Shown here one piece after another: positions 1 through 9,091 of a stretch of 64,000 nucleotides of DNA. The stretch covers positions 1 to 64,000 of the forward strand of contig NZ_LLXT01000082.1 in NCBI RefSeq assembly GCF_001431625.1. Reading direction: 5' to 3'. Every line of letters starts with the position of its first letter. Positions within the stretch are counted from its first letter, which is position 1. The notes under the pieces were generated by a model. That model made no database searches, had not been told where the DNA came from, and saw nothing but the letters and a program-made list of their open reading frames with translations. A program made the translations under genes and the position numbers. This stretch comes from Stenotrophomonas geniculata ATCC 19374 = JCM 13324. GTDB taxonomy: Bacteria > Pseudomonadota > Gammaproteobacteria > Xanthomonadales > Xanthomonadaceae.

Positions 1-10
1 GAGGAACATA

Positions 11-70
11 CAAGCCATGCTTGACTGCCTTTCGCACATGGCCTGATGAGTCGAGCATGGCTCGACTCCA
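11..70. repeat. SMAG-type REP pair (degenerate left arm)
   Basis: An imperfect copy (CAAGCCATGCTTGACTGC, 11-28) is followed by the clean palindrome GTCGAGCATGGCTCGACTCC at 50-69. The unit matches the short palindromes that recur later in this window, several of which carry a GTAG head, as described for Stenotrophomonas SMAG elements. It sits just upstream of the acetyltransferase and probably forms an RNA hairpin. Confidence 0.7.
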
Positions 71-135
71 CAGAGGGCTTCCCTTCGAGCGCCGTCCGTG
101 ATCCTCTTGGGCAATATCGGGATCAAGGCATTGCC

Positions 136-600
136 ATGGAATTCAGGGTATTACCTGCCGACGCACCGGCACGGCAGCAATTGGCCCAGTGGTACCACGC
201 GGAATGGGGCCAGGACGCCGGCCTGTCGCTGGAACAGGAACTGCAGCGGCTCAATCCGCCGCAGGACGCCGGAGGTTTCCCGCACCTGATTGCCGCCTTC
301 GATGGAGACCAGTTGGTTGGTGCCGTGCAGCTCAAGCGCAGAGAGATGCAGGCATTCCCGCAGTATGAGCACTGGCTGGGCAGCGTGTTCGTGGCCGATA
401 GCCATCGGGGCCGCGGGCTGGCCAGTGGGCTGGTCGAGCAGGCAGCGGCGCAGGCGGTTCGGATGGGCGTTTCCGAGTTGTATCTACAGACCGAAGCGCT
501 GGATGGCGGCCTGTACGCTCGGCTGGGCTGGAAGCCGCTGCAGGAAGCCGACAACCGCAGCTATCGCGTGCTGGTGATGGTGCGCAGGTTGGCCGCATGA
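136..600 (+). CDS. GNAT family N-acetyltransferase
   Basis: A 154-residue protein of usual GNAT length, expected to transfer an acetyl group from acetyl-CoA to an amine; the substrate is unknown. The acetyl-CoA binding motif appears as RGRGLASGLVEQA in the middle of the protein, followed by the typical C-terminal LYARLGWKP segment. The frame is open back to base 46, but that extension translates through the SMAG repeat, so the ATG at 136 with AAGG about nine bases upstream is the better start. The last four bases overlap the next gene (ATGA), so the two are probably co-translated. The family is clear, the function is not. Confidence 0.85.
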   Translation: MEFRVLPADAPARQQLAQWYHAEWGQDAGLSLEQELQRLNPPQDAGGFPHLIAAFDGDQLVGAVQLKRREMQAFPQYEHWLGSVFVADSHRGRGLASGLVEQAAAQAVRMGVSELYLQTEALDGGLYARLGWKPLQEADNRSYRVLVMVRRLAA

Positions 601-890
601 GCGCATCCACATCGCGCCATCCCCGCTCGGCCCTGATCTTCCTGATCGCGGCGATCGTTGCCGCGCTGGTGTCCATGCCCCTGCTGCGCGCGGTGGGCAT
701 GGTGCTGTGGCCGGTGTTCGTCATTGCCTGGCTGATCAACCTGGGCGCGGCCTGGCATCTGGCCCAGTGGGCACGCCAGCAGGGCCGTTCGGCGTGGGCG
801 TTCGGGTTGCCGGCAGCATTCGGCACCGTCGCCTCGATCGTGGTCTATGTGCTGCTGGCATTGCTGGGGCCGAAGGCCGCGGTGCACTGA
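597..890 (+). CDS. small integral membrane protein, unknown function
   Basis: A 97-residue protein with about three hydrophobic segments (residues 12-30, 32-55 and 67-90) separated by short charged turns such as QWARQQGR. No cysteine, no enzymatic motif. It starts inside the stop codon of the preceding acetyltransferase gene (ATGA overlap), which argues for a real, co-expressed gene rather than a chance frame. I do not recognise the family; a role next to an acetyltransferase cannot be inferred. Confidence 0.7.
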   Translation: MSASTSRHPRSALIFLIAAIVAALVSMPLLRAVGMVLWPVFVIAWLINLGAAWHLAQWARQQGRSAWAFGLPAAFGTVASIVVYVLLALLGPKAAVH

Positions 891-914
891 ATTTTCGCGG
901 CTGCCGTAGACAAT

Positions 915-1012
915 GTGCCGAGCATGGCTCGCCACTACAGTAGGGCCAAGCCAAACAGCAAGGCCGAGCCAAGCCCGCACGTGTTGCGTGGAACGCCGGC
1001 GCACAGGCCGGC
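915..1012. repeat. degenerate SMAG unit and GC hairpin between convergent genes
   Basis: A degenerate SMAG-like unit (GTGCCGAGCATGGCTCGCCAC, from 915) is followed by a second palindrome, GCCGGC-GCACAG-GCCGGC at 995-1012, twelve bases before the stop of the minus-strand permease/peptidase gene. The hairpin lies between two convergent genes and could end transcription from either side, although there is no clear T-run. Confidence 0.45.
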
Positions 1013-1023
1013 GCCACGTTGCC

Positions 1024-4000
1024 TCACATCGTCACCTTGCGCCGGTTGTCGTCGCTCACCCGGTCGATCAGCTTGTTATACGGATCGAAGCCCGCTTCAT
1101 CCGGCTTTTCATCCACGGTCACCGTGATCTTCGGATCGGCGCTGGTGATGTGATGACGCTGCAGGTACAGCACTCTCTGGTCGCGTTCCTTGCCTGAAGG
1201 CCCGTTGGCGAACACGCCGATCTCGATCCAGTCATCCATCTTCCCGTCGCTTTCCTGGCCCTTGCCGTCGGCATATTGCTTGGCAGCATGCAGGTCCAGG
1301 GTCACGTCGTAGCGGCCGTCATCGCGCTTGCGGGCGCTGGCGACCATCACCCGGTTGTCGTAGAAACTGATCTTCTCGAACAGGTCGGTAACCAGCGGCT
1401 GGCGGTCGGCCGGGGTCTCGGCGCGGATGTAGGCCAGCAATTCGCGCGAGGTGGTGTAGGGCGGTTGCTGGTAACCCTTGTCCTGCAGGAAACGCTTCAA
1501 TGCCCGGTTAAGCGCCTGCTCGCCGATCTCCTCGCGCAGCCGGTAGAACACCAGCGAACCCTTCTGGTAGTGGATGTACTGCTGGTTCTCCACACGTTCC
1601 AGCGGCTGTTCCTCGATGGCCTCGCCACCACGCCCGGACAGGTAGCCGTCCAGTTCGCGCTTGAGGAACTGGCGCATGTGCTGGCGGCCGTACTCCTGCT
1701 CCATCACCATCAGTGCCGAATACTGCGAAAGCGATTCGGACAGCACCGTCGCGCCCTGCACGTTGGCACCGATCACCTGGTGCGCCCACCACTGGTGTGC
1801 GATCTCGTGCGCGGTCACATAGAACACGTAGTCCACCTTGTCCGGGTCACGCAGGTCGGCGATGAAACCGATGGCCTCGGAGTAGGGGATGGTGTTGGCG
1901 AACGACTGCGCGAAGCGCGCATAGCCCGGGAACTCGATGATGCGCACCTGGCGATGCTGGTACGGGGTGAAGTTCGCCTCGTAGTAGGCCAGCGATTTCT
2001 GCACCGCCTCGATCATCCGGTCCACGTTGTAGCCGTGCGCCGGGTCGAAGTAGACCTCGATCGGGATGTCCTTGTACTTTGCCTTGCGCACCTCCCAGCG
2101 CGCCGACAGATAGGCGTAGAAGTTCAGCATCGGCCGGTCCATGGCATAGCTGAAGCAGCGCCGGCCATTGACCGTGCTCTCATGCTGCAGATAGCCCGGG
2201 GCCAGCGCCACCTGGTCTGGTGCCGTGCAGATCGTGGTGCGGAAGTCGAGCCAGTCGGCATCGTTGGAGATGTACGTGTTGGCACGCGCGGCTTCGTCTT
2301 CCAGCTTGGGCATGCGCCGCGGCTCACCCAGGTCGCGCTTGCGCCGCTCGTTGCGGTCGGTGATCTCCGCGCCCTCGTTGTAGCCGAACGACGGCAGTAC
2401 GCGGCTGTTGAAGAAGGTGCCGTTGTCGACGATGTTGCTTGGTGCCTGGCCGGCGGTGATGCCGTTGGGCTTCTGCACCACCCGGAAATGTACGCTGCGG
2501 GTTTCACCCGGTTGCAGCGGTTTCTGCAGGCGGTAGATGCGGTAGCCGAGATCGGCGTCATGCATCGAAAGTGTCTGCCCACCCAGGTCGACCGCGATCA
2601 GCTGCTTGTCATCGCCCATCGAGACGTGCACGTCCTGGATCGGCGTGGCGTGGGTGTTGCGTACCGTCCAGTTCGCATCGATCACCATCGACTGCGATTC
2701 GGGGGACAGGTCCACGCGGTTGTCCACCGCCACGATGCGGGGCTGCGGCAGGTTGCGGTACTTCGACAGCTCGCGCTCGTAGCGGGCCTGCAGGTCCAGC
2801 TGCTGGTCCGGAGAAAGGAACTCGTTGCGGATGTTGGTGCTCCAGTACAGCCAGCCGCCCACGCCGACGAACGCCAGCGCGGCCACCGCGGCGAAGGCGC
2901 CGGTCGGGCCGCGCAGGCGACGGCCGGCCAGGGCCAGGCGCTGGCGCAGGCCCTGGCTGACACCTCGTACCCAGAAGGCCGACGCCAGGCACATCAAGGT
3001 CAGCAGGAACAGGGCCCAGTAGCCCTGGAATGCCAGCTGCCCGGTCAGGAAGTGGCCGTAGCCGTTCATGTCCGAATAGGGTGCGTTGGGCCAGCTGCCG
3101 AAGTTGTACAGGTTCTGCGTGTAGTCGAGCATGCCCAGCACACCCTGACCGATCATCACCACGATCAGCAATGCGTAACCGACGAACTTGTTGTTGGTGA
3201 GCACCTGCAGCACCAGCGCCAGGCCCCCCATGAGGATGTAGACCACCGAATCCAGCGCCAGGCTGCGCAGGTACAGCAGCGGCTCCAGATGCGTGTAACC
3301 CTTGGCCAGCTGCACGCCCATCGCCGCCAGCGCGCCGGCGGCCTGGAAACAGACGATCACGGCCAGCAGTGCGGTGAACTTGGCCAGCAGCGGCACCCAG
3401 TTCGGCACCGGCATGGCATCGGTCACTTCATTGATGCGCGCGCTGCGTTCCTTCCAGACCAGCTCACCGGCGAAGAACAACACGATGATCACCAGCAGCC
3501 AGCTGAAGGCGCCCTGCAGCCCCATGATCATCTGCGAGGTGACCGGCCAGATCGAGGTGCCGTACAGGGTCTGCCGGAACAGCGCGCTGGGCAGGAAGTT
3601 GGCCAGGCCCAGTATCAGCAGCACGATGAACGGCACGCTGCGCAGGACGCCGCGTGTATCGAAGCGGACCTGGCGCAGGAACTGCTGCCACGCGGTGGTG
3701 GCAGTGAACGCCGGTACCACGCGCGGCAGTGTCGCGCGGCTGGGGCGGATGCCGGCGGCATCGGCAACCGGCTGCGCCGGCCTGCGGCCCCAGCGCCGAC
3801 GGCCACTGCCGCTGCGTTCGGTGCGGAACAGCGCGAAGGTGGCGGCGAACAGTACGGCAGCCACACCCAACCACAGGGCGCGGTTGGCCAGCAGGTAACC
3901 GGCCAGCTCGGGAATCCCGTTGTTGCGCTCGGCGGTGGACCAGTAGCGGATCGTGCGGCCCAGTGCGCGCATGCCCAGCGGTTCGCTCAGCACCGCGATC

Positions 4001-4608
4001 CACGTGTTGTCGATGTCGCGCAGCAGGGCCGCGCTGGCGCCATACAGCACCAGGTAGGCCACCAGGCCGATGTAGACCCACAGGATCGAGCGGGTCAGCG
4101 CCGCCAGCAGCGACAGCAGCGCGGTGGTGAACAACAGGTTGGGAATGACGATGACTGCGAACGTCCACGCATAGCCCTGCCAGCTGATCGGGCCCATGCG
4201 TTCGGGATCGACCCACGGCATGAATGGTGCCAGCCATAGGCCGAACGCGATCAGCACGTAGACCAGCAGGCCTGCCGCCAGGGCGGCGGCGATGCGCCCG
4301 GCCAGGTAGTCGCGGCGTTTCACCGGGCTGGCGAAGATCAGTTCAGCGGTACCGAGTTCGAAGTCACGCAACAGCGCGTTGCTGACGAACAGCGCGGTGA
4401 CCAGCATGCCGAGCAGGGTGAAGATGCCCAGCATCTGTGCGATCACGGTGGGCGCGTTGCTGTGCACGTTGCCGGCGCCACCGCCGATCTGCACCGCGTC
4501 GCTGGACGCGGCGGCGAAGGCAAGCAGGGCGAACAGCCCGGCCAGCAGCCACAGCAGCGGGGAGCGCAGCTGCTCGCGCAGCTCGAAGCGGAAGAAGTTG
4601 AGGATCAT
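1024..4608 (-). CDS. ABC-2 type permease fused to M1-like metallopeptidase
   Basis: A 1194-residue membrane protein. The N-terminal half, to about residue 600, holds two sets of hydrophobic segments of ABC-2 permease type (the first starting FFRFELREQLRSPLLWLLAG). The C-terminal half is an M1 gluzincin peptidase-like domain with HEIAHQWW near residue 930 and a downstream glutamate in VLSESLSQY, about 19 residues later rather than the classical 18. The gene follows its ATPase by 12 bases. The fusion is known in other Proteobacteria as permease/M1 aminopeptidase; what is exported or cleaved is not established. The zinc site appears intact, so the domain may be active. Topology predicts the peptidase outside the cytoplasmic membrane, which is my inference. 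Confidence 0.9.
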   Translation of the reverse strand: MILNFFRFELREQLRSPLLWLLAGLFALLAFAAASSDAVQIGGGAGNVHSNAPTVIAQMLGIFTLLGMLVTALFVSNALLRDFELGTAELIFASPVKRRDYLAGRIAAALAAGLLVYVLIAFGLWLAPFMPWVDPERMGPISWQGYAWTFAVIVIPNLLFTTALLSLLAALTRSILWVYIGLVAYLVLYGASAALLRDIDNTWIAVLSEPLGMRALGRTIRYWSTAERNNGIPELAGYLLANRALWLGVAAVLFAATFALFRTERSGSGRRRWGRRPAQPVADAAGIRPSRATLPRVVPAFTATTAWQQFLRQVRFDTRGVLRSVPFIVLLILGLANFLPSALFRQTLYGTSIWPVTSQMIMGLQGAFSWLLVIIVLFFAGELVWKERSARINEVTDAMPVPNWVPLLAKFTALLAVIVCFQAAGALAAMGVQLAKGYTHLEPLLYLRSLALDSVVYILMGGLALVLQVLTNNKFVGYALLIVVMIGQGVLGMLDYTQNLYNFGSWPNAPYSDMNGYGHFLTGQLAFQGYWALFLLTLMCLASAFWVRGVSQGLRQRLALAGRRLRGPTGAFAAVAALAFVGVGGWLYWSTNIRNEFLSPDQQLDLQARYERELSKYRNLPQPRIVAVDNRVDLSPESQSMVIDANWTVRNTHATPIQDVHVSMGDDKQLIAVDLGGQTLSMHDADLGYRIYRLQKPLQPGETRSVHFRVVQKPNGITAGQAPSNIVDNGTFFNSRVLPSFGYNEGAEITDRNERRKRDLGEPRRMPKLEDEAARANTYISNDADWLDFRTTICTAPDQVALAPGYLQHESTVNGRRCFSYAMDRPMLNFYAYLSARWEVRKAKYKDIPIEVYFDPAHGYNVDRMIEAVQKSLAYYEANFTPYQHRQVRIIEFPGYARFAQSFANTIPYSEAIGFIADLRDPDKVDYVFYVTAHEIAHQWWAHQVIGANVQGATVLSESLSQYSALMVMEQEYGRQHMRQFLKRELDGYLSGRGGEAIEEQPLERVENQQYIHYQKGSLVFYRLREEIGEQALNRALKRFLQDKGYQQPPYTTSRELLAYIRAETPADRQPLVTDLFEKISFYDNRVMVASARKRDDGRYDVTLDLHAAKQYADGKGQESDGKMDDWIEIGVFANGPSGKERDQRVLYLQRHHITSADPKITVTVDEKPDEAGFDPYNKLIDRVSDDNRRKVTM

Positions 4609-4620
4609 GGCGTGCTCCGC

Positions 4621-5523
4621 TCAGGCTGCCGCGCGGGCACGGGCCTGCAGGCGCAGGCGCTGGAAGTACACGTCCTCGAGGTCGGGGGCTACGGCGGCGA
4701 AGCCGTCGCCGGGGTCATTGGCGCTGTGTACGTGAATCACCGGGCGACCACCGACCAGGCGGGTGGACAGCACCACGTAGCGTGCCTCGTGGTCGGCCAG
4801 TTCCGAAGGATCGACCTGCTTGCGCCAGACCTGGTGCTGCAGGGCGTCGATCGCTTCGCTGGGGCGGCCGGTCAGCAGCACCTGGCCCTTGTTCATGATC
4901 GCCATCGTCGGGCACAGATCGGTCACGTCTTCGACGATGTGGGTGGACAGGATCACCGCCACGTTCTCGCCGATGGCCGCCAGCAGGTTGAGGAAGCGGT
5001 TGCGTTCTTCCGGGTCGAGGCCGGCGGTGGGCTCATCGACGATCACCAGCCGCGGGTCTCCCAGCAGCGCCTGGGCGATGCCGAAGCGCTGGCGCATGCC
5101 GCCGGAGTAGGTGCCGAGCTTGCGCTTGCGCGCGTCCCACAGGTTCACCTGCTGCAGCAGTCCATCGACCACCTCGCGGCGCTGCGCGCGCTGGGTCAGG
5201 CCCTTGAGCACCGCGAAATGTTCCAGCAGGTCCAGCGCGCTGACCTTCGGGTACACGCCGAAATCCTGCGGCAGGTAGCCCAGCCGACGGCGCACCGCGT
5301 CCTTGTCGCGCAGTACGTCGATCGGCGCCTCGCCTGGAATGGTGAGGGTGGCCGTGCCGCTGTCGGCTTCCTGCAGGGTGGACAGCGTGCGCATCAGCGA
5401 CGACTTGCCGGCGCCGTTCGGACCGAGCAGGCCGAACATGCCGCGCGGGATGTCCAGGGTGACGTTGTTGAGGGCATGCACGCCGTTGGCGTACGTCTTG
5501 GACAGCGAATCGATCTTCAGCAT
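4621..5523 (-). CDS. ABC transporter ATP-binding protein
   Basis: A 300-residue ATPase that powers the adjacent permease/peptidase. Walker A is GPNGAGKSS near residue 37, the signature is YSGGMRQRFG, and Walker B with the D-loop is LVIVDEPTAGLDP; the switch histidine is in LSTHIVEDV. The ATG at 5523 (MLKIDSLSKTY) was preferred over an upstream start because the family begins here and a GGAAAGG-type ribosome-binding site precedes it. This is the first gene of a two-gene operon with the permease. It belongs to the CcmA/drug-exporter type; the exported substrate is unknown. Confidence 0.92.
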   Translation of the reverse strand: MLKIDSLSKTYANGVHALNNVTLDIPRGMFGLLGPNGAGKSSLMRTLSTLQEADSGTATLTIPGEAPIDVLRDKDAVRRRLGYLPQDFGVYPKVSALDLLEHFAVLKGLTQRAQRREVVDGLLQQVNLWDARKRKLGTYSGGMRQRFGIAQALLGDPRLVIVDEPTAGLDPEERNRFLNLLAAIGENVAVILSTHIVEDVTDLCPTMAIMNKGQVLLTGRPSEAIDALQHQVWRKQVDPSELADHEARYVVLSTRLVGGRPVIHVHSANDPGDGFAAVAPDLEDVYFQRLRLQARARAAA

Positions 5524-5654
5524 GCGACGTACACCTTTCCATGGGCGATGTCTGCGCGTTATCCGCGCATCGGCTTCCGTGCGCATCCGCCGTTGGTCAT
5601 GGGGGGAGAATTCCGCCGTCGCACGTTGAGGCGTGGCGGGAGGTCTGGTGGCGC

Positions 5655-6686
5655 TTACCGGCGCAGCGACGATTCCCGCACCACCAGCTTCACCGGGATG
5701 CTCTGGCCCTCCACCGGTTGCCGGCCGATCAGCGTCAGCAGGCGCTCCACCAGCAGCTGGCCGGCCTGCTTGGTGTCCTGCTGCACCGTGGTCAGCGCCG
5801 GAGACACCGAGGCCGCCAGCGGGATGTCGTCGAAGCCGGTCACCGCCACGTCCTGCGGCACCCGTAGCCCGGCCTCGCGCAGGGCGCGCATCGCACCGAT
5901 GGCGATCAGGTCGCTGGCGGCGCAGATCGCATCGATCGGTTCGCCGCGCGCCAGCAGCGCCTGGCAGGCCTCCTGGCCGGAAGCCTCGGTGGTGATCGCA
6001 TCGTGCTGCAGCGCCGGTTCGGCGGCCAGGCCGTGGTCCTGCAGGGCCGCGACATGGCCGCGGTAGCGCTCCTGGAATTCGGGGTAATGGCTGGAGGCAT
6101 GGCCGAGGAAGGCGATGCGGCGGCAGCCCTGCTGCAGCAGGTGGGTGGTGATGTCATGCCCGCCCTGGAAGTTGTCGCTGCCGATCGAGACACCGGGCTG
6201 GCCGGGCAGGGCGGCGCCCCAGCGCACGAAGTGCGTGCCCTGTTCGACCAGCCGCTGCAGGCGGTCGCGCGATTCGTGGTAGTCGCCGTAGCCGAGCAGG
6301 ATGATGCCGTCGGCCTTGTTGCTGTCCTCGTAATCGGCCTGCCAGTCGGTGGACAGTTGCTGGAACGAGACCAGCAGGTCCTGCCCGTGCAGCGCGCAGG
6401 CGCGGGTGATCGAGCCCAGCATCGAATGGAAGAACGGGTTGATCAGCGAGTCGTCGTTGGTCGGGTCCTCGAAGAACAGCAGGGCCAGGGTGCCGGCGTT
6501 GCGCAGGCGCAGGCTGGAGGCGTTCTTGTCGACCTTGTAGTTCAGCTCGCGGGCGATGCGCAGGATGCGCTCGCGGGTCTCGGCATTGACCATCGGGCTG
6601 CCCCGCAGGGCCCGCGACACGGTGGGCTGGGAGACCCCGGCCAAGTGGGCGATGTCCAGGGAGGTGGCTTTGCCTTTGATCGTCAT
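5655..6686 (-). CDS. LacI family transcriptional regulator
   Basis: A 343-residue repressor-type regulator. The N-terminal helix-turn-helix reads SLDIAHLAGVSQPTVSRALRG, followed by the hinge helix and a periplasmic-binding-protein-like effector domain with the usual C-terminal VTGFDDIPLAASVSPALTTV motif. The ATG at 6686 (MTIKGK) is the family start; the frame stays open far upstream, but that part has no homology-like content. No sugar genes lie beside it, so its regulon is probably elsewhere. It differs in sequence from the second LacI gene at 19109 and need not see the same operator. Confidence 0.9.
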   Translation of the reverse strand: MTIKGKATSLDIAHLAGVSQPTVSRALRGSPMVNAETRERILRIARELNYKVDKNASSLRLRNAGTLALLFFEDPTNDDSLINPFFHSMLGSITRACALHGQDLLVSFQQLSTDWQADYEDSNKADGIILLGYGDYHESRDRLQRLVEQGTHFVRWGAALPGQPGVSIGSDNFQGGHDITTHLLQQGCRRIAFLGHASSHYPEFQERYRGHVAALQDHGLAAEPALQHDAITTEASGQEACQALLARGEPIDAICAASDLIAIGAMRALREAGLRVPQDVAVTGFDDIPLAASVSPALTTVQQDTKQAGQLLVERLLTLIGRQPVEGQSIPVKLVVRESSLRR

Positions 6687-6824
6687 GGGCGCGCGGAAGG
6701 GGCTGGGGAAAAGGTGCCTGGGCATGATGCCATGGGGGGGCTGCAGGCAGTCCCGCCCGATGCTGCTTGTGGTCAAGGTCGCAGGCATGCGACGGTCAGT
6801 GCCACAGCCTGATGGAGCCAAGCG

Positions 6825-7220
6825 GTGTCTTTTCGCCTGTACCCGGATGTTCCGGATGATTTCGAGGCGCGGATCCGTATCCTCGCGCCGGAGGAGGGCG
6901 GGCGACGCAGCCCGGCCCGGAACGGTATCCGCTGGGACTTCGCCTACGCCGCTGTCGCCGGGGCGCCAGAGCTGTTCATGATCTGGCCCGACTTCCGGCA
7001 CGCCGAGGGCGACAGCTGGGCGACCGAGCTGCCGCTGCCGGTGGGCGAGCCCCTGCTGGCCGGCCTGACCGTGGTCAATGAGGTGCTCAGGGCGGGGCTG
7101 CACCGGGAGCGTATCCGGCCCGGCGTGCGCTTCCACTGCCATGAAGGGCCAAGGGTGGTGGCGGTGGGGGAGGTCACACGGGTCACCGGCTTGCTGCTGG
7201 ATCGCCCCCTGCTTCGTTGA
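6825..7220 (+). CDS. hypothetical protein, resembles an EF-Tu C-terminal-like barrel
   Basis: A 131-residue soluble protein starting at GTG, with GGAG about nine bases upstream. The pattern [21 protein letters not shown] at the start, a middle [13 protein letters not shown], and a C-terminal [22 protein letters not shown] recalls the third beta-barrel domain of EF-Tu (a strand with EARV-EGGR, then RPG-F-REG-VG-G), which also occurs as free-standing small proteins in Proteobacteria. This likeness is my reading of the pattern and not a search result. It stands divergent from the LacI gene and upstream of ssb. Function unknown. Confidence 0.7.
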   Translation: MSFRLYPDVPDDFEARIRILAPEEGGRRSPARNGIRWDFAYAAVAGAPELFMIWPDFRHAEGDSWATELPLPVGEPLLAGLTVVNEVLRAGLHRERIRPGVRFHCHEGPRVVAVGEVTRVTGLLLDRPLLR

Positions 7221-7390
7221 GGTCGGTTCCGACCCGGATCGGCCGGATTCCCGACGGGCCGGGGGCGAAGGGAATGGTAAGATGCATCGTTCCGATATCC
7301 CCCATTCGCAACCGTGGGAGGTCCAGCGTATCGGCACCCCGTCGGGTGTGCTATCACTGGTCCAGCCCCGGACAACGGAAGAATCCATCT

Positions 7391-7957
7391 ATGGCGCGCG
7401 GCATCAACAAAGTCATCCTGGTCGGCAATCTCGGCAACGACCCGGACGTGAAGTACACCCAGAGCGGCATGGCGATCACCCGCATCAGCCTGGCCACCAC
7501 CAGCGTCCGCAAGGACAAGGATGGCAACCAGCAGGAACGTACCGAATGGCACCGCGTGGTGTTCTTCGGCAAGCTCGGCGAGATCGCCGGCGAGTACCTG
7601 CGCAAGGGCAGCTCGGTCTACGTCGAAGGCAGCCTGCGCTACGACAAGTACACCGGCCAGGACGGCGTTGAGAAGTACTCCACCGACATCGTTGCAGATG
7701 AAATGCAGATGCTGGGCGGCCGCGGTGAAGGCGGCGGCGGTGGCAACTACGGCGGCGATCGCCCGCAGCGTCAGCAGGCGCCGCGCCAGGAGTACGGCGG
7801 CGGTGGCGGTGGTCAGCGTGGCGGCCAGGGCGGTGGCTATGGCAACCAGGGCGGCAACCAGGGCGGCGGTTACGGCAACCAGGGTGGCAACCAGCGCCCG
7901 CAGCCGCAGCAGGCTCCGCCGATGGACGACTTCGCTGACGACGATATTCCGTTCTAA
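7391..7957 (+). CDS. ssb: single-stranded DNA-binding protein SSB
   Basis: A 188-residue protein that coats single-stranded DNA in replication, repair and recombination. The N-terminal 110 residues form the OB fold ([17 protein letters not shown]... [12 protein letters not shown]... [15 protein letters not shown]). A glycine- and glutamine-rich linker with repeated [11 protein letters not shown] units spans roughly residues 115-170, and the acidic tip DDDIPF recruits partner proteins. The ATG at 7391 is the universal family start. A plausible -10 (TAAGAT, near 7277) lies about 110 bases upstream, and a strong terminator follows at 7977. Confidence 0.98.
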   Translation: MARGINKVILVGNLGNDPDVKYTQSGMAITRISLATTSVRKDKDGNQQERTEWHRVVFFGKLGEIAGEYLRKGSSVYVEGSLRYDKYTGQDGVEKYSTDIVADEMQMLGGRGEGGGGGNYGGDRPQRQQAPRQEYGGGGGGQRGGQGGGYGNQGGNQGGGYGNQGGNQRPQPQQAPPMDDFADDDIPF

Positions 7958-7976
7958 GCGCACCTTCGGTGCATCC

Positions 7977-8021
7977 CGACAAGGGCTCCTGGCATGCCTG
8001 CCTGGGGCCCTTGTCGTTTTT
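7977..8021 (+). terminator. rho-independent terminator of ssb
   Basis: The arms CGACAAGGGC (7977-7986) and GCCCTTGTCG (8007-8016) are perfectly complementary and are followed by TTTTT on the plus strand, 19 bases after the ssb stop codon. Confidence 0.85.
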
Positions 8022-8080
8022 GAGGCCCTGCCGGGATCCTGTTGTCCGACGGCCGCCGATGCGGACGTTCCTCGATGTTG

Positions 8081-8992
8081 TCACCGATTGCAGAACACGC
8101 CCTGGTCCAGCAGGCAATCAATGAACGCCCCCAGCAGGGCGGGGCGATGCCGCCTGTTCGGGTAGTAGAGAAAAAGCCCGGGGCGCGAGACCGACCAATC
8201 CGCCAGTACCCGCACCAGCAATCCCTGGGCCAGCAGTTCCCCCACGCGATCCTGCTCGAAGTGATAGGCGATTCCAAGGCCGGCCAGTGCCGCCGCAATC
8301 CCGACGTCAGCGTGATTGGTGACGACAGGACCGTCCACGGCGACCTCCAGGTGGCGGCCTCGCTTCTTGAACTCCCATCGGTACTGCCTGCCGTCACTCT
8401 GCAGCCGCCAGTTGATGCATGCATGGTCCTGCAGTTCCGTTGGAGATCGCGGCGTTCCACGGCGTGCGACGTAATCCGGTGACGCCACGGCGACCATGTT
8501 CAGGTCGGGAGTGAGGCGGATGGCCACCATGTCCTTCTCGAGCTGCCCGCCCACACGGATGCCTGCATCAAACCGCCCACTGACGATGTCGCTGAGCGCG
8601 TCGTCGACCACGATGTCGACAACGACATCAGGGTAGGCCTGGTGGAAGCGGGCAAGCCGCGGGGCAATCAGTGTTCTCGCGGCGATGCCCAGCGTATTGA
8701 TGCGCAGCGTCCCATTCACCCGCCCGGTCGCCTCGCGGGTTTCAGCGACCGCTACGGCCAACTCCTCGAACAGCGGCGCTATGCGCGCGTACAGTCGCCC
8801 GCCACTTGCTGATGGCGCGACGCTTCGGGTCGTGCGATTGAGCAGGCGGGTGCCGAGGCGGCCTTCCAGTTGGCGGATGGTCTGGCTCAGCGCCGAGGGC
8901 GATACCCCCAGATGTTCCGCAGCCCGCGCGAAGCTCTGGCGTTCCACCACCGCCACGAAAGCCTTCAGTTCAGTGAACTCGGATCCGCGCAT
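8081..8992 (-). CDS. LysR family transcriptional regulator
   Basis: A 303-residue regulator. The winged helix-turn-helix is ELKAFVAVVERQSFARAAEHLGVSPSALSQTIRQLEGRLGTRLLNR, and the C-terminal part is a LysR substrate-binding domain. The ATG at 8992 (MRGSEF) gives the standard distance to the HTH. It is divergent from the SnoaL-like/SDR pair with about 100 bases between, the classic layout for a LysR protein that controls its neighbours. The effector is unknown. Confidence 0.9.
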   Translation of the reverse strand: MRGSEFTELKAFVAVVERQSFARAAEHLGVSPSALSQTIRQLEGRLGTRLLNRTTRSVAPSASGGRLYARIAPLFEELAVAVAETREATGRVNGTLRINTLGIAARTLIAPRLARFHQAYPDVVVDIVVDDALSDIVSGRFDAGIRVGGQLEKDMVAIRLTPDLNMVAVASPDYVARRGTPRSPTELQDHACINWRLQSDGRQYRWEFKKRGRHLEVAVDGPVVTNHADVGIAAALAGLGIAYHFEQDRVGELLAQGLLVRVLADWSVSRPGLFLYYPNRRHRPALLGAFIDCLLDQGVFCNR

Positions 8993-9091
8993 TAGGTAGA
9001 CTTTTCGACATAACCCATTCGGATTATAGGGCATTCACTTAACTGGCCTGCGTGCACATCCTGAGCGCCTCACCACTGCAGGAGCCCAGCA

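Noticed and set aside
46-135. Upstream extension of the first acetyltransferase
   Set aside because: The added residues come from translating the SMAG palindrome; the family start is at 136.
1276-4239. A 987-codon open frame antisense to the permease/peptidase gene
   Set aside because: It mirrors the codon structure of the real gene in GC-rich DNA, has His/Gln/Gly/Val-rich composition with no domain pattern, and lacks a ribosome-binding site.
7736-7900. Repeated GGC/GGT-rich units inside ssb as a possible repeat array
   Set aside because: They encode the glycine/glutamine-rich linker usual for SSB; not a CRISPR or satellite.
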